Source of the DNA: Paenibacillus glucanolyticus NBRC 15330
GTDB lineage: Bacteria; Bacillota; Bacilli; Paenibacillales; Paenibacillaceae
Assembly: GCF_004000885.1 (NCBI RefSeq)
Contig: NZ_BIMC01000006.1
Coordinates: 1 to 64,000, forward strand
Direction of reading: 5' to 3'
Length of the DNA stretch: 64,000 nucleotides
The number at the start of each line of letters is the position of its first letter. Within the stretch, counting starts at the first letter, position 1. The notes beneath the pieces were generated by a model. The model saw only the letters and a program-made list of their open reading frames with translations. It did not search any database and was not told the DNA's origin. Shown in pieces: positions 54,496-64,000 of this stretch. The translations under genes and the position numbers were made by a program.

Positions 54496-55381
54496 TGTAC
54501 CCCTTAGAATAGACATTGGAAAAACCCCCGGGTTCAACCGATGAAATTCTAGGGGGTGTATTTTTATGGGACAAAAGTTTAGACATATTCAATTGCACTG
54601 AAAAGGAAGCTATTCGTCTTCACATCGAAGAGAAGTGGACGTATCGCCGAATTACGAAGCACTTGGAGGTTCAGGGCGCAGATCGTGTGAAAAAATGGAT
54701 GAGAAAATATAGGGAGCTAGGCGAGTTTGGGCTACTGGATGGACGGGGGCGTCGGAAGCAATATATGAGTCAGGATCGGTAGTGCAAAAGCTGAAACGGG
54801 AGAATAAGTTGCTAAAAAAGTGCTTGGTCGCCTGGAAGGAGAAGTAAACAAGAGAGATATCAGATCATGGAAAAGATAGTAGTATACGGAGATATCCAGA
54901 AACTCTCCCACGTTTTGGTGTTTCCCGAAGTGGTTATTACGCTTATTTAAAGCGCAAACGAATCGATCGTGATACAAAGGCAAAGAAGCACGTGTTCCAA
55001 GGTTATCAGCGTTATGAAGGAAAGTATGGCTATCGGCAGCTTCAGTTGTTCCTTTGGCAAGATCATGGGATTTGGATGAACCACAAGAAAGTCCGTCTGA
55101 AAAGGAATTTTACTGTGGAAAAACCAAATCAAAGATGGGTAACCGACATTACTCAGTACCCTGTTGGAGAGCGTTGGGTATACCTGTGGGCCATTAAGGA
55201 TCTTTTTAATAACGAAATTGTGGCTTACGAAATCGGCGAACGCAACGACAATGAACTCGTGCTCCGCACATTCAGAAAAGCATTGGTTAAGCAAATAGAC
55301 GTGACCGGATTGATCGTTCACAGCGAATGCCTGTATAAGCCTTGGGTATTGAGCAGTGTTGCTGTTGTATGCCAAAGATAA
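54496..55381 (+). mobile_element. IS3-family element remnant (IS150-like)
   Basis: A left end TGTACCCCTTAGAATAGACA begins at 54496. OrfA starts at ATG 54566 (MGQKFRH), shifts frame and runs on with EKEAIRLHIEEKWTYRRITKHL. The OrfB start region (about 54790-54990) has frameshifts. The later part reads GYQRYEGKYGYRQLQLFL, then jumps by deletion to NFTVEKPNQRWVTDITQYP with the first catalytic Asp, and ends after LIVHSE near 55330. The second half with the DDE Glu and the right end are missing. No active transposase remains. Confidence 0.8.
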
Positions 55382-55710
55382 AAGGGGCCAACTTCTGTAT
55401 CAAAACTGTTTGTAAATTACTGATATGATTTAGGGAACACACAACTTATTAGTATCAAGGTGATTACAAATTATCTAAATTTATAATGAATATCAGGAAA
55501 AGGTTAGTACAAGGATGCTTGAAAGAGAAGATGTTGATAAGGTAAACAGCCCCTATATCCCCTAAATTCTGTAATATAAGCTTGGTTTAAACAACAAGGG
55601 AGCATACTCGACAAATATTGTGGAAATTCGACCTTTTTATTCCTATTTTTTCAATTAATATAATTCTTTTATCCTATATTCCAATATTTAGGATATATGT
55701 TAAAGTTATG

Positions 55711-55727
55711 TTAACCCGGCCGGTTAA
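55711..55727. promoter_or_regulatory. palindrome TTAACC-N5-GGTTAA
   Basis: TTAACC (55711-55716) and GGTTAA (55722-55727) around CGGCC lie 110 bp before the secreted protein gene. It could be an operator. The remaining 55382-55837 is AT-rich without a gene. Confidence 0.4.
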
Positions 55728-55837
55728 AAAAAAGAAATAACTATGAAATCAAGCCGCATTTTCATTATAGAATCTTTCGTATGAACGAGTAACAGTCACC
55801 AGGCTACATAGGTATTTCTAAAGGAGATTTTGAGAAA

Positions 55838-56902
55838 ATGAGAAAAAGAAGAATAACTGCCTGCTTGCTTTCCTTAAGTGTTATAATTGGGAGCTTTAGT
55901 TCTGGTGTTTCTGCAGAGACCTATGAGAGTAATCGCGATTCCTTTTCCTTACAGTATATGGGTAATGGTGTCTTTGGAGAAAAGGTATCAATCAACAGTA
56001 GCAATAAAAGTTACAAAGTCAAGAAAAAGGACGATGTTATTTATGAATTGCTTAATGACAAGGATGCCGTTCAAAATTATTTAATCGAAACAGTGGACGG
56101 TCAATATCAGCTTGTAGGAAAAAAAGAGATTAATCTTGAGGATTTTAATAGTATCAATAATGATGAGAGTCTTTCGGACTATATCAAAGAAGATATTAAA
56201 AGCATAATAAAAAAAGCAAATGAAACTGAACAAAGTGGTTTTTCTATAACTGTCTATACGCCTAATTTGCTTAATAATTTACACGCATATGAGCCAAGTG
56301 GTAATGTATCTCCATCTGGTAGTACTTGGTTACCACCCGTATATTATACAGGGAAGGGGTCTTTACGTTACAAAGATGAAGTTTTGCATATAACAAATTA
56401 TTCAACTGAAACAGGTGAAAGAAAGTATAGTGATAAGGCCGAAGCGCAAGCAGAGTATAAAAAATTATTTAATCAAGCTCTCAAAGCAGCTGCAGGAGAA
56501 GGTCTTGATGCTATTTTAGGTTCCATACCTGCATATGGTGTCGTGAAATCATTCATAGAGATTTTCGGCACTGATTCATCATTCGGAGGAGATACTGATG
56601 ACAAAATTAAAGTATATGTGGTAGAAAAAACAAAATATCGTAAGTATACTAGTGTCATGTTCCCCGCAGCTGACTATGATATGGCTGCTGTTACTGATAA
56701 TATTGCAGAATATGAAGTGTATATAGATAAAATCAAGAATGGAGTTGTTACTCAAAGAAATCAAAAAGGACTCAGTATGAAATCACCTAGTTGGTTTTCT
56801 GCTGACCAAAAGGCTTATGAATTCAAAGCTAGCTTGACACATTGGAATGAACGAATTTATTACCACGATTATTTTGGAATGAGATTTCGGAGCGCAAGCT
56901 AA
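55838..56902 (+). CDS. secreted protein of unknown function
   Basis: This 354-aa exported protein has a signal peptide (residues 1-26, RKRR start, ending GVSAE). The N-terminal part (30-150) is polar. The middle has APSG-like STWLPPVYYTGKG (about 162-175). A helical amphipathic stretch lies near 205-245 (NQALKAAAGEGLDAILGSIPAYGVVKSFIEIFG), with small residues that could insert in membranes; the Tyr-rich end is NERIYYHDYFGMRF. A toxin or bacteriocin role is conceivable but unproven. AAAGGAGATTTT precedes the ATG. Confidence 0.7.
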   Translation: MRKRRITACLLSLSVIIGSFSSGVSAETYESNRDSFSLQYMGNGVFGEKVSINSSNKSYKVKKKDDVIYELLNDKDAVQNYLIETVDGQYQLVGKKEINLEDFNSINNDESLSDYIKEDIKSIIKKANETEQSGFSITVYTPNLLNNLHAYEPSGNVSPSGSTWLPPVYYTGKGSLRYKDEVLHITNYSTETGERKYSDKAEAQAEYKKLFNQALKAAAGEGLDAILGSIPAYGVVKSFIEIFGTDSSFGGDTDDKIKVYVVEKTKYRKYTSVMFPAADYDMAAVTDNIAEYEVYIDKIKNGVVTQRNQKGLSMKSPSWFSADQKAYEFKASLTHWNERIYYHDYFGMRFRSAS

Positions 56903-56919
56903 TTGAATTATTTACTATT

Positions 56920-56955
56920 GAGAGAACTGATTAGAGGTTATCAGTTCTCTCTTTT
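56920..56955 (+). terminator. terminator after secreted protein
   Basis: gagagaactga (56920-56930) pairs perfectly with tcagttctctc (56941-56951), followed by TTTTA. Confidence 0.8.
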
Positions 56956-56976
56956 ACCTGATGAGGTGTGTCAATT

Positions 56977-57417
56977 ATGAAGAAAAAAATTATATCAAGT
57001 TCTGTTCTGTTAATTTTAGTTCTAGTTGGTATTTTTATCTATTATAAGCTTCCATTATCTGCAGACGAACTACTTCCAGAAAAGAATAAGATAAACAAAA
57101 TCTATTTTTCTGATTTTATCGATGACAATGGAGTTGAGAATCTATCCATTGAAATCACTAAACCGGAAGAAATCAGGGAAATAATAGAAGTGTTTGAAAG
57201 CACTAAATATACTCGTTCATTGGGGAATAAAAATATTAAAAATGATACTCGTTTTTTAAATATATATTTTTTTTCTATAAATGAAGATAGAGCTTATAAT
57301 TATACTATAGAGATAAATGAGAAAGGACAACTTTTAATAAATAACAGGAAATATACAATAGAAGATGATAAGAGTAAGATTTTCGAACGAATATTGTCTA
57401 TTTTAAACATTCTGTAA
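56977..57417 (+). CDS. small membrane-anchored or secreted protein, unknown
   Basis: This 146-aa protein has MKKKIISSS then a hydrophobic stretch to about residue 22, then a polar domain; it is exported or anchored. It is distantly related to the protein at 4226-4675. ATG 56977 is chosen because GAGGTG lies 7 bases upstream; GTG 56968 overlaps that site. It directly follows the secreted-protein gene after a terminator, so a functional link is possible, for example protection from it (speculation). Confidence 0.65.
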   Translation: MKKKIISSSVLLILVLVGIFIYYKLPLSADELLPEKNKINKIYFSDFIDDNGVENLSIEITKPEEIREIIEVFESTKYTRSLGNKNIKNDTRFLNIYFFSINEDRAYNYTIEINEKGQLLINNRKYTIEDDKSKIFERILSILNIL

Positions 57418-57614
57418 AAAAAGAGTGGGGAATTACAATGAAAATTAATATGATAAAATACAGCAGCACTCCGAAATGGAGTGCTCTTCATATGTATAAT
57501 CGAGTTTATTATGCCAGTTAATTATTGATGAATATATAGGAGTAACTATAATTCACTTTCATGTATCACATAGAAACATAAAACTGTGTAGCCCGGAAGG
57601 GCAAAATTTTAACT

Positions 57615-57651
57615 TTAAATCAAACTAGCCTGGCACTATAGGTGTCATTGC
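57615..57651. repeat. copy 3 of AAATCAAA-CCTGGCACT element
   Basis: Shares more than 30 bases with the copy at 52582-52616 and lies the same distance before an SF0329-type reading frame, so element and gene were duplicated as one block. Confidence 0.7.
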
Positions 57652-57703
57652 AAAAACTGCCACGAAATACGGGTAGTGAGGCTTTGAGAACATAGGAGGA
57701 TCC

Positions 57704-58125
57704 ATGTTCTGGAGCAAATTAAAGCAACAACTGGAGAGCTTTCTCTCTTCTGCGTTACATGGAAGGGTCGAATACCGGGCAACCAGTTATCGTTATCTAC
57801 TAAATCCGGAATTTGTTATCTTGCCGTAGTTAAGAAGAACGTACTCAATATGAGTGATACAACGGGCTTAATCCGATGGTATCAGACGGAGCAAGAGAAT
57901 AAGAATGATCCGGATATCCAAATTCCTGTGGACAATGAAGAGATTGAAGCCGTCAGAAAAAATACCAAAGGAACCGTTCCAGAGGATCGTCTTCAAGTCA
58001 TTGCAAGAAGCAGAAAAATCTTCGTACATGCAAAAGAGCTCTTGTCAGCAAAGTCCGCATTAAGTAAACCCAATTTTATCGTTGTAGCTACAGTTGTGCA
58101 GTATTATTCTCCCTATAGCTTTTAG
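57704..58125 (+). pseudogene. SF0329-type gene, decayed duplicate
   Basis: ATG 57704 begins MFWSKLKQQLESFLSSALHG, nearly the same as the gene at 52674. Four bases (ctga in ctacctgataaatcc) are missing near 57799, which shifts the frame. The reading resumes as SDTTGLIRWYQTEQENKND and goes to PNFIVVATV, where similarity ends about 50 residues before the end of the intact copy. So it has both a frameshift and a 3' truncation. Confidence 0.8.
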
Positions 58126-58210
58126 CTATAACTAGTTATGATCTTTTGGTATGCCTTCTAACTCTGCTCGTCGTGATATGATATCGCTATACAACGAGGG
58201 GGTTATGTAC

Positions 58211-59371
58211 ATGACGGATAAGTTCCAGATCGTAGGAAGTTTGTTGCGGCCCGAAGAGCTGCTGAAATATAAAACGCAAATTGAACACCGTGATGATATC
58301 CAGTACCCGTTCTATGAGAATTTTGAAGGGTATGCCGAGTGCGAGACAGAGGCGATCACACAGGTCGTGAACAAGGAAATTGAGCATAACCTGTCGGTTA
58401 TTACGGACGGCGAATTCTCCAAATCGATGTGGCATCTGGATTTTGTATGGGGTTTTGGCGGAGTTGAGCGTTATATTGCTGACCATGGCTACTTCTTCCG
58501 GGATGTGGACGGAACCTCGAAATATGAAACACGCAAAGATATTGGATTGCGCATTACGGGCGCACTGAGCGGAAAGAATCATCACTTCATTCAGCTGTTC
58601 AAACAGCTCCAAGATACGGCAGGCGATCAGGAGACGAAGCTTTGCGTCCCATCTCCTTCCCATATTTACGGTGAACTTTCCTGGTCGGATAACATTGGTG
58701 GCACCGATGCGGTTTATCAGAACAAACAGGAGCTCAAAGCGGGTCTTGTGAGCGCGTATAAGGAATTCGTGGAGGAATTCGCTGCGGCAGGCGGCAAAAT
58801 CCTGCAATTCGATGATTGCTTGTGGGAGCTGTTTGCAGACGACAACCCGAACTCTCCGTTTACAGGGGAGCATATTAATCAAGTGGAAGTACAGGGTCTC
58901 GCCACCGAATTTATTGATATTAACAATACCGTGATTAATTTCGGTCATAGCCTCGGCTTGAAAATGTGGACACACAACTGCCGCGGTAACTATGATTCCC
59001 GCAACATGGGCGGTGGATCTTATGCGAAAATCGCCAATCTGTTCCTGAAGCAGTTGAAATATGATCGATTCTTCCTGGAGTGGGATGATGATCGTGCGGG
59101 TTCGATTGAAACACTGGAGGTTTTCAAGGACAGACCGGATACGGAGATTGTTCTGGGCTTGCTGTCTTCCAAAACCAATACGCTTGATGATGAAGCGCGC
59201 GTCATCCGTCTGCTTGATGAAGCCTCCAAAATCATTGATAAGGACCGCCTGCTGCTCTCGCATCAATGCGGCTTTGCATCCTGTGATGGCGGTAACGAGC
59301 TCAGCGAAGCCGAGCAATGGGCAAAAATCAACCAAGGTCAACAGATTGCCAAGCAATACTGGAATAACTAA
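58211..59371 (+). CDS. MetE C-terminal-like protein (YxjG/YxjH type)
   Basis: This 386-aa protein is homologous to the catalytic half of cobalamin-independent methionine synthase. The zinc ligands are recognisable: His and Cys in WTHNCRGNYD (about 257-262), Glu in FFLEWDDDRAG (about 283-285) and Cys in SHQCGFAS (about 350). Such short MetE-like proteins (YxjG, YxjH) transfer methyl groups in methionine metabolism. ATG 58211 has GAGGGGG 8 bases upstream. No S-box leader was seen in the 85 bp before it. GC-rich codons show the return to core chromosome. Confidence 0.85.
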   Translation: MTDKFQIVGSLLRPEELLKYKTQIEHRDDIQYPFYENFEGYAECETEAITQVVNKEIEHNLSVITDGEFSKSMWHLDFVWGFGGVERYIADHGYFFRDVDGTSKYETRKDIGLRITGALSGKNHHFIQLFKQLQDTAGDQETKLCVPSPSHIYGELSWSDNIGGTDAVYQNKQELKAGLVSAYKEFVEEFAAAGGKILQFDDCLWELFADDNPNSPFTGEHINQVEVQGLATEFIDINNTVINFGHSLGLKMWTHNCRGNYDSRNMGGGSYAKIANLFLKQLKYDRFFLEWDDDRAGSIETLEVFKDRPDTEIVLGLLSSKTNTLDDEARVIRLLDEASKIIDKDRLLLSHQCGFASCDGGNELSEAEQWAKINQGQQIAKQYWNN

Positions 59372-59402
59372 ATTGGGATAAACATCATCTTGAGCTAATA
59401 GG

Positions 59403-59449
59403 GATGACTCAACGGGCCGCTTATGGACCCTAGGAGTCATCTTTTTTTG
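59403..59449 (+). terminator. terminator after metE-like gene
   Basis: gatgactc (59403-59410) pairs with gagtcatc (59434-59441), with an inner GGGcc/ggaCCC pair, followed by seven T. The remaining 59450-59695 has no gene. Confidence 0.8.
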
Positions 59450-59695
59450 TATGCAGCGTGTTTGGGGGGAGCATCTGCAGCATGGAATAGGAGAAGCCTT
59501 CGTTGTTTTGATATGGGTTCCCACAAGGATATGTACTCGACTCAGGGTTTCAAATATGCCACAATAGAAGATCAGGTGCACGGGAGAATTGGCCCTAGGC
59601 ACAGCAATACAAGCCGCAAGATCGCTGACAAATCTATGTTCCAATAATCTATACTAATTAAGCCAGAATATATCTAAGGAGCTGCAGAGTCCGAT

Positions 59696-60874
59696 ATGAA
59701 CAAAAAAGAAGTCGCCAATATACGCAAGCAATTTAAGCTGGACCACGATTTACTGAATATTTACGATATTCTCAATGTCTATATTACGAAGGAAACGAAT
59801 GAAATCTATCACTGGGAGCGTCTGCCGTTCGAGCTGGTGGATCGGGAGAAGCAAGAGTTATATATGGGTAATTTCAAAAAACTGCTGACCGGCGAACTGG
59901 ATCAAAAATTGTTCGAATTGAGGTTTCAGGAAGCAGCGGAGGAACCGGCGCAGGTACTGCTTCACCAAGCTCTCGTATCGGGTGACCCGGAAGAATGGCA
60001 GGACTTGATGCTGATGCTTGTCGAGAGAATGCTGGCGGATGCCAAATATGAGCGGGATATGGTGGTCACGTTCGTTCGGGGACAGTATTATATGCCAACC
60101 AAGGCGAGAAACGATGAAGCGGAAGAGAGCGAGAAGAACGAGGTGTTTGCTCATCCGTTCATTTTATGCAGTGTGAATTCTACGGAGAAACAACGGAAGA
60201 CGCTCTTGTTCGATTATGTGGAGAGGGAGTTCAAGTACAATGTCATTGTAGATCCGATTATCAAGTTAAGTACGCCGGAGCAAGGATTCCTGTACCCTAG
60301 CGTGACGGACAATTATTCCGATGTGAATCGTATTTTGTATTGTACGGGAAAATCGAATTTTCCGGATCCGCATTTTGTCGAACAGGTCTTGAACGGGGAA
60401 AGATCGGTGACGGCACTTGAAGAGCGAGCGATCTTCGAAGATATCGTCAAGGAAGTGGCCGGAGAACAGCTCGATTCAGCCACTATTGCCCAGGTTTACG
60501 AGGAAATCAACCGAGTGATCGAAATTAACGAAGAGACAAAGGAGGAAGAACCTCCGAAGCTGGATTATAAAGATCTGGAGCGCGTATTGAACGCAAGCGG
60601 CGTAGAGGATGTGACAACCGAGAAGGTGGAGCGGGCATTCGAAACGATCGTGGACAACAAGAACTATGAGATGAAAGCAACCAGCGTCCTGCCGAAGTTT
60701 ACTTCCAAATCCATTAAGATCGAAACCAAGGTAGCTACGATTTCGGTTAGTCCGCAGGATTTAAGGTACGTCAAACAGGTTAATTACCAAGGTAAACGCT
60801 GCATCATGATTGAAGTGGACGAAGATGTCGCGATTGAAGGGTTTACGCTCGCTTCAGAGACGCTTTTAAGTTAA
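59696..60874 (+). CDS. DUF4317 family protein
   Basis: This 392-aa soluble protein begins MNKKEVANIRKQFKLDHDLL, as in DUF4317 proteins. It is acidic, with EINEETKEEEPPKLDYKDL near residues 280-298. No catalytic motif or membrane segment. Function unknown. TAAGGAGCTG is the ribosome binding site. Confidence 0.75.
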   Translation: MNKKEVANIRKQFKLDHDLLNIYDILNVYITKETNEIYHWERLPFELVDREKQELYMGNFKKLLTGELDQKLFELRFQEAAEEPAQVLLHQALVSGDPEEWQDLMLMLVERMLADAKYERDMVVTFVRGQYYMPTKARNDEAEESEKNEVFAHPFILCSVNSTEKQRKTLLFDYVEREFKYNVIVDPIIKLSTPEQGFLYPSVTDNYSDVNRILYCTGKSNFPDPHFVEQVLNGERSVTALEERAIFEDIVKEVAGEQLDSATIAQVYEEINRVIEINEETKEEEPPKLDYKDLERVLNASGVEDVTTEKVERAFETIVDNKNYEMKATSVLPKFTSKSIKIETKVATISVSPQDLRYVKQVNYQGKRCIMIEVDEDVAIEGFTLASETLLS

Positions 60875-60958
60875 ACCACATTTCATTGCACAGCAAAGGT
60901 CAGGTGCCGCAACAAATAACTTAATAAAAAGCACTAACGCAACAGGAGATGACTTCGA

Positions 60959-61351
60959 ATGAACAAAATGCTTTTGATTGTGATTACGGCCGCAACGCTG
61001 CTGACGGCTTGCCAATCGAACCCGGCGGATAATGGGAATGCCACAGGCAATAACGAACAATCTGTACAGACCGAGACGTCGCAGCAAAACAACGAATCAG
61101 CCGAGGAAAGCCTAGACCACGGCGAGTGGTCTGCACTTCCCGAATATGACGTGATTGTTCGGAATATGGATTCGCAAGATTACACCTTTCGAACGGTAAC
61201 CGATAACGAAAATGAACGCATTCTTCTGCTCACGAACCCAGACGGTGTGGAGAAATACAAGACCATTTTTATCAAAAACACGAGTCGCCTTAAAATCATT
61301 GATGTCGATGGCGGCGGACAACTCTTCAATGATATTTTGGAAAACAGTTAG
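60959..61351 (+). CDS. small lipoprotein
   Basis: This 130-aa lipoprotein has a signal peptide with LLTAC (Cys18), a polar Asn/Gln/Glu linker (about 19-55), then a compact domain with DVIVRNMDSQDYTFRTVTDN and SRLKIIDVDGGGQLF. Family not recognised. ACAGGAGAT is upstream of the ATG. Confidence 0.7.
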   Translation: MNKMLLIVITAATLLTACQSNPADNGNATGNNEQSVQTETSQQNNESAEESLDHGEWSALPEYDVIVRNMDSQDYTFRTVTDNENERILLLTNPDGVEKYKTIFIKNTSRLKIIDVDGGGQLFNDILENS

Positions 61352-61363
61352 CAGAATGGAACT

Positions 61364-61400
61364 GACCGCTATCCTTCAGTAGGATGGCGGTCTTTTTTTT
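61364..61400 (+). terminator. terminator after small lipoprotein
   Basis: gaccgctatcc (61364-61374) pairs with ggatggcggtc (61382-61392, one wobble), then a long T-run. A second weaker hairpin lies at about 61468-61498. The remaining 61400-61687 has no gene. Confidence 0.85.
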
Positions 61401-61687
61401 TCGCCTCTGGAAAATTTCGTCCGGATTCAGCCATTGTAAGCGCGGCAGGAGAAACAATGTGAGATGGGAGCCTTTCCGGATTCTTCGGAAGGGTTCTTTG
61501 TTTGCTTGAGGCTCGTGTTTCCTCAGGAATGGAGGGGAAATCCCTTAGCCAGTAGTTGAGCAAAACCCTTCTTGAGGCTGATGATGGAATACATCGCTTG
61601 TCGGGTGTCTCTTGAAACGTAGGGTGTAACATGGAGATTAGACGCATCAAGGCCAACTGAAATTTTTAATACGAGGAGATGTAAGAA

Positions 61688-62392
61688 GTGGCAACGTTAA
61701 TCGAATTCAAAAATGTAACCAAGGCATATCAAATCGGCGAAGTGAAGATTCAAGCCCTCGCGGGCGTTGATTTCTCCATATCAGAGGGGGAATTCGTCGT
61801 TATTTTAGGAGCCAGCGGGGCGGGAAAAAGCACGATTTTGAACATTCTCGGCGGGATGGATACCGCTAGCTCAGGACATGTGTTTGTTGGGGATCAAGAG
61901 ATTACGGGATGGAGCGAGAAGAAATTAACCGAATACCGCGGGGAGCAGGTTGGCTTCGTATTTCAATTCTATAACCTCATCCCGAATTTGAATGCGCTGG
62001 AGAACGTTGAATTTGCGACAGAGGTATGTAAGGACCATCTGGACGCCCGTGATATTTTACATAAGGTTGGACTAGCGAATCGCATGAAGAACTTCCCTTC
62101 CCAGCTCTCTGGCGGCGAACAGCAACGAGTTGCGATCGCGAGAGCGGTTGCCAAGAATCCCGCACTTCTGCTCTGCGACGAACCCACCGGTGCTTTGGAT
62201 TACGTGACAGGGAAGTCAGTCTTAAAGCTCCTTCAGGATTTGAACAAGGAAACGAAGACCTGCGTCGTTCTGGTCACCCATAATTCGGCCATAGCGCCGA
62301 TGGCGGATAAAGTGATCCGCGTCAAGAGCGGAAGGATCGAGAGCATCACGATCAATGATCACAAACAAAGCGTTGAAGGGATCGAGTGGTGA
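61688..62392 (+). CDS. ABC transporter ATP-binding protein, MacB/LolD type
   Basis: This 234-aa ATPase has GASGAGKST (Walker A, about residues 38-46), the Q-loop in [32 protein letters not shown] (signature, about 140) and [12 protein letters not shown] (Walker B, about 158-169). It is of the MacB/FtsE type that works with FtsX-like permeases. The start is GTG 61688 with GAGGAG upstream. The stop overlaps the permease start by one base, so both are made from one operon. Confidence 0.9.
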   Translation: MATLIEFKNVTKAYQIGEVKIQALAGVDFSISEGEFVVILGASGAGKSTILNILGGMDTASSGHVFVGDQEITGWSEKKLTEYRGEQVGFVFQFYNLIPNLNALENVEFATEVCKDHLDARDILHKVGLANRMKNFPSQLSGGEQQRVAIARAVAKNPALLLCDEPTGALDYVTGKSVLKLLQDLNKETKTCVVLVTHNSAIAPMADKVIRVKSGRIESITINDHKQSVEGIEW

Positions 62393-64000
62393 TGAAGATT
62401 TTATCGTTGAAATTATTAAGGGATATGAAACAATCGATGGGGCAATTCATAGCCATTGTATTGGTTATCGCGGTGGGCGCCTTTTTCTACACGGGGCTGG
62501 TCACCTTAAGCGACAATCTTAGCGCCTATACGAAGGGGTATTTTGAAGAGCATAATTTAAGCGATCTGAACGTATTTTACAGTCAAATCTCTGCGGAGGA
62601 CGCCGCTGGTCTACACAGTATGGAGGGCATTCATCATATCGAAGGCCGTTACACCGTTCATGCCACACAGTCCTTTGAAGATGATAAAGCTGCACTAACG
62701 TTGCATTCAATTCCTGTACCTAATGAAATTAACACGCCCAAGATGATTGAGGGCAGGATGCCATCCAAGCCGAATGAGATCCTATTGGACTCCCATTATG
62801 CCGGGGCGCATCATTACCGTGTCGGTGATCCCCTCAGCCTCCGTGTGAATGACAAGGATATGACGTTCACGATTAGCGGCTTGAATGAGAATGTGGAGCA
62901 TGCCAAAAAGAACGAAACCCAGGATCATCAAGCTTATGGAGCAGCCTATATCCCCGAGGAGACCATATCTGAAATCGCAGGCAGCTTTTTTTACAATGAG
63001 ATCCTGATTGATGCCAAGGATGGTTACGACATTGACAAGATAGGGCAGGCCATTGAAGCCAATTCCGGTTCACTCCCTTATGTGAGCCAGATGAGCAAAG
63101 AACGGACCTTCAATTATTCCCAAATCCACCAAACGATCCATAACAATAAACTGATGAGCCGGGTGATCCCGATCGTTCTCTTCTTGATTGAAGCGGTGAT
63201 CCTGTTTCTGATCATGTCAAGGATGATCGATTCCCAGCGCAATCAAGTGGGCATTATGAAGGCATTAGGGGTGAAAAATAGAAGCATCCTGCTTCATTAC
63301 ATGGGCTACCCTGTGCTGGCAGGTGTCATCGGCTCCATCCTGGGTTACGCCATCGCCGCCGCCCTGTTCATTCCACTCATTACAACGTCGATTGGAAGAT
63401 CCTATTCCCTGCCAGACCTGACATTCACCCTTTCGTTTTTTACACTCCTTCCTCCGATGATATGCTCCAGCGCTTTTGGCATGCTGTCCTGTTATTTAAG
63501 CGGCAGAGCAATATTACAAGAACGTGCTGCCCAGGCGATGCGTCCGAAACCGCCCAAGAAGATGAAGAAGCTGCTCATCGAGAAAGTTCCCGGGCTGTGG
63601 CGCCGGCTGCCATACAGCTACAAGATCATGCTAAGAAATATATTCTTAAATAAACAAAAGGCACTCGCAAGCTCGGTTGGTGTTGTGGTCAGTACGGTTT
63701 TGTTGATCACGGCTTTTGGCACGCAGACGGCCCTGCTCCAGGTAGCCGGCCAAATTGAGGAGGTAAATACGTATGACTTACGAGTCGATTATTACACGGG
63801 ATCGTTCCCGGATACGGTAACACTGCCCCCTGGCATTGCAGAAAGTTACGGATTGTCCACCTACCCTGTGGAATTCATCCAAGGGGAGAACAAAGAACAG
63901 GCTACGCTTGTGGTTACGGAGCAAGAGAATGAGCTGATCCACTTTTATGATGAAAAAGGGAATCGGCTATCGTTGGAGGATCATGGTGTGCTTGTACCTA
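62392..64000 (+). CDS. FtsX-like ABC permease, cut by window end
   Basis: The frame is open from ATG 62392 to the window end (over 530 codons seen). It begins [19 protein letters not shown], then a membrane helix (IAIVLVIAVGAFFYTG). A large outer domain follows (about 40-255), then a membrane block with VGIMKALGVKNRSILLHYM, the FtsX-domain signature (about 284-302), and SYKIMLRNIFLNKQKA before a further helix. Such permeases export peptides or drugs or act in cell envelope stress. The rest, including the last FtsX domain, lies beyond 64000. Confidence 0.88.
   Translation, partial: MKILSLKLLRDMKQSMGQFIAIVLVIAVGAFFYTGLVTLSDNLSAYTKGYFEEHNLSDLNVFYSQISAEDAAGLHSMEGIHHIEGRYTVHATQSFEDDKAALTLHSIPVPNEINTPKMIEGRMPSKPNEILLDSHYAGAHHYRVGDPLSLRVNDKDMTFTISGLNENVEHAKKNETQDHQAYGAAYIPEETISEIAGSFFYNEILIDAKDGYDIDKIGQAIEANSGSLPYVSQMSKERTFNYSQIHQTIHNNKLMSRVIPIVLFLIEAVILFLIMSRMIDSQRNQVGIMKALGVKNRSILLHYMGYPVLAGVIGSILGYAIAAALFIPLITTSIGRSYSLPDLTFTLSFFTLLPPMICSSAFGMLSCYLSGRAILQERAAQAMRPKPPKKMKKLLIEKVPGLWRRLPYSYKIMLRNIFLNKQKALASSVGVVVSTVLLITAFGTQTALLQVAGQIEEVNTYDLRVDYYTGSFPDTVTLPPGIAESYGLSTYPVEFIQGENKEQATLVVTEQENELIHFYDEKGNRLSLEDHGVLVP

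Noticed and set aside
58187-59644. 485-codon minus-strand frame opposite the metE-like gene
   Set aside because: It is a shadow of a GC-rich real gene; the plus-strand protein has all MetE zinc ligands.

Overview
The window looks like a Paenibacillus (Bacillota) chromosome segment. The evidence is B. subtilis-like neighbours (YerB, YerC, DgkB next to RlmCD, a YqfQ/VrrA-type protein), strong AGGAGG ribosome binding sites, sigma-A promoters, CBM5/12 secreted proteins and an Alo-type (AimR-like) peptide quorum-sensing pair. No rRNA or tRNA gene and no CRISPR array was seen.

Region 1 (1-4.7 kb) holds intergenic repeats, a decayed minisatellite-like stretch and three DoxX paralogues on the minus strand. 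Two of these carry an FNR/CRP-type site centred exactly 41.5 bp upstream of the predicted start point. Region 2 (5.1-14.9 kb) is more GC-rich housekeeping DNA: YerB-like lipoprotein, phosphate accessory protein and transporter, CorA, YrhK-like protein, YqfQ-like protein, YerC, CbiX-like chelatase, diacylglycerol kinase and RlmCD.

Region 3 (about 15-46 kb) is an AT-rich genomic island inserted after rlmCD. Its core is a Dpd system, which places 7-deazaguanine bases in DNA and restricts unmodified DNA. It carries a VUT-family queuosine-precursor transporter and queC-queD-queE for preQ0 supply. It also has a DUF6884-TGT fusion (DpdA), a 264-aa unknown that may stand in for DpdC, and the block dpdE-F-G-H-I-J-K-D. 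Unusually, there is a second zinc-containing TGT-like protein followed by a second DpdG/DpdH-like pair, so the TGT, DpdG and DpdH functions each occur twice. No DpdB was found. A frameshifted HNH nuclease and a truncated P-loop ATPase (Septu-like layout) and an IS1595-type remnant close the island.

Region 4 (46.8-58.2 kb) is accessory DNA. It has an AloR-like TPR regulator with an overlapping propeptide gene that ends in SHGEGGGW, a broken NERD gene, a broken secreted protein and lipoproteins. It also has a CBM/crystallin/lysozyme-like secreted enzyme, an intact and a decayed copy of an SF0329-type gene, a dihydrouridine synthase, an IS3 remnant and secreted unknowns. Region 5 (58.2-64 kb) returns to chromosomal genes: a MetE-like protein, DUF4317, a lipoprotein and a MacB/FtsX-type ABC transporter cut by the window end.
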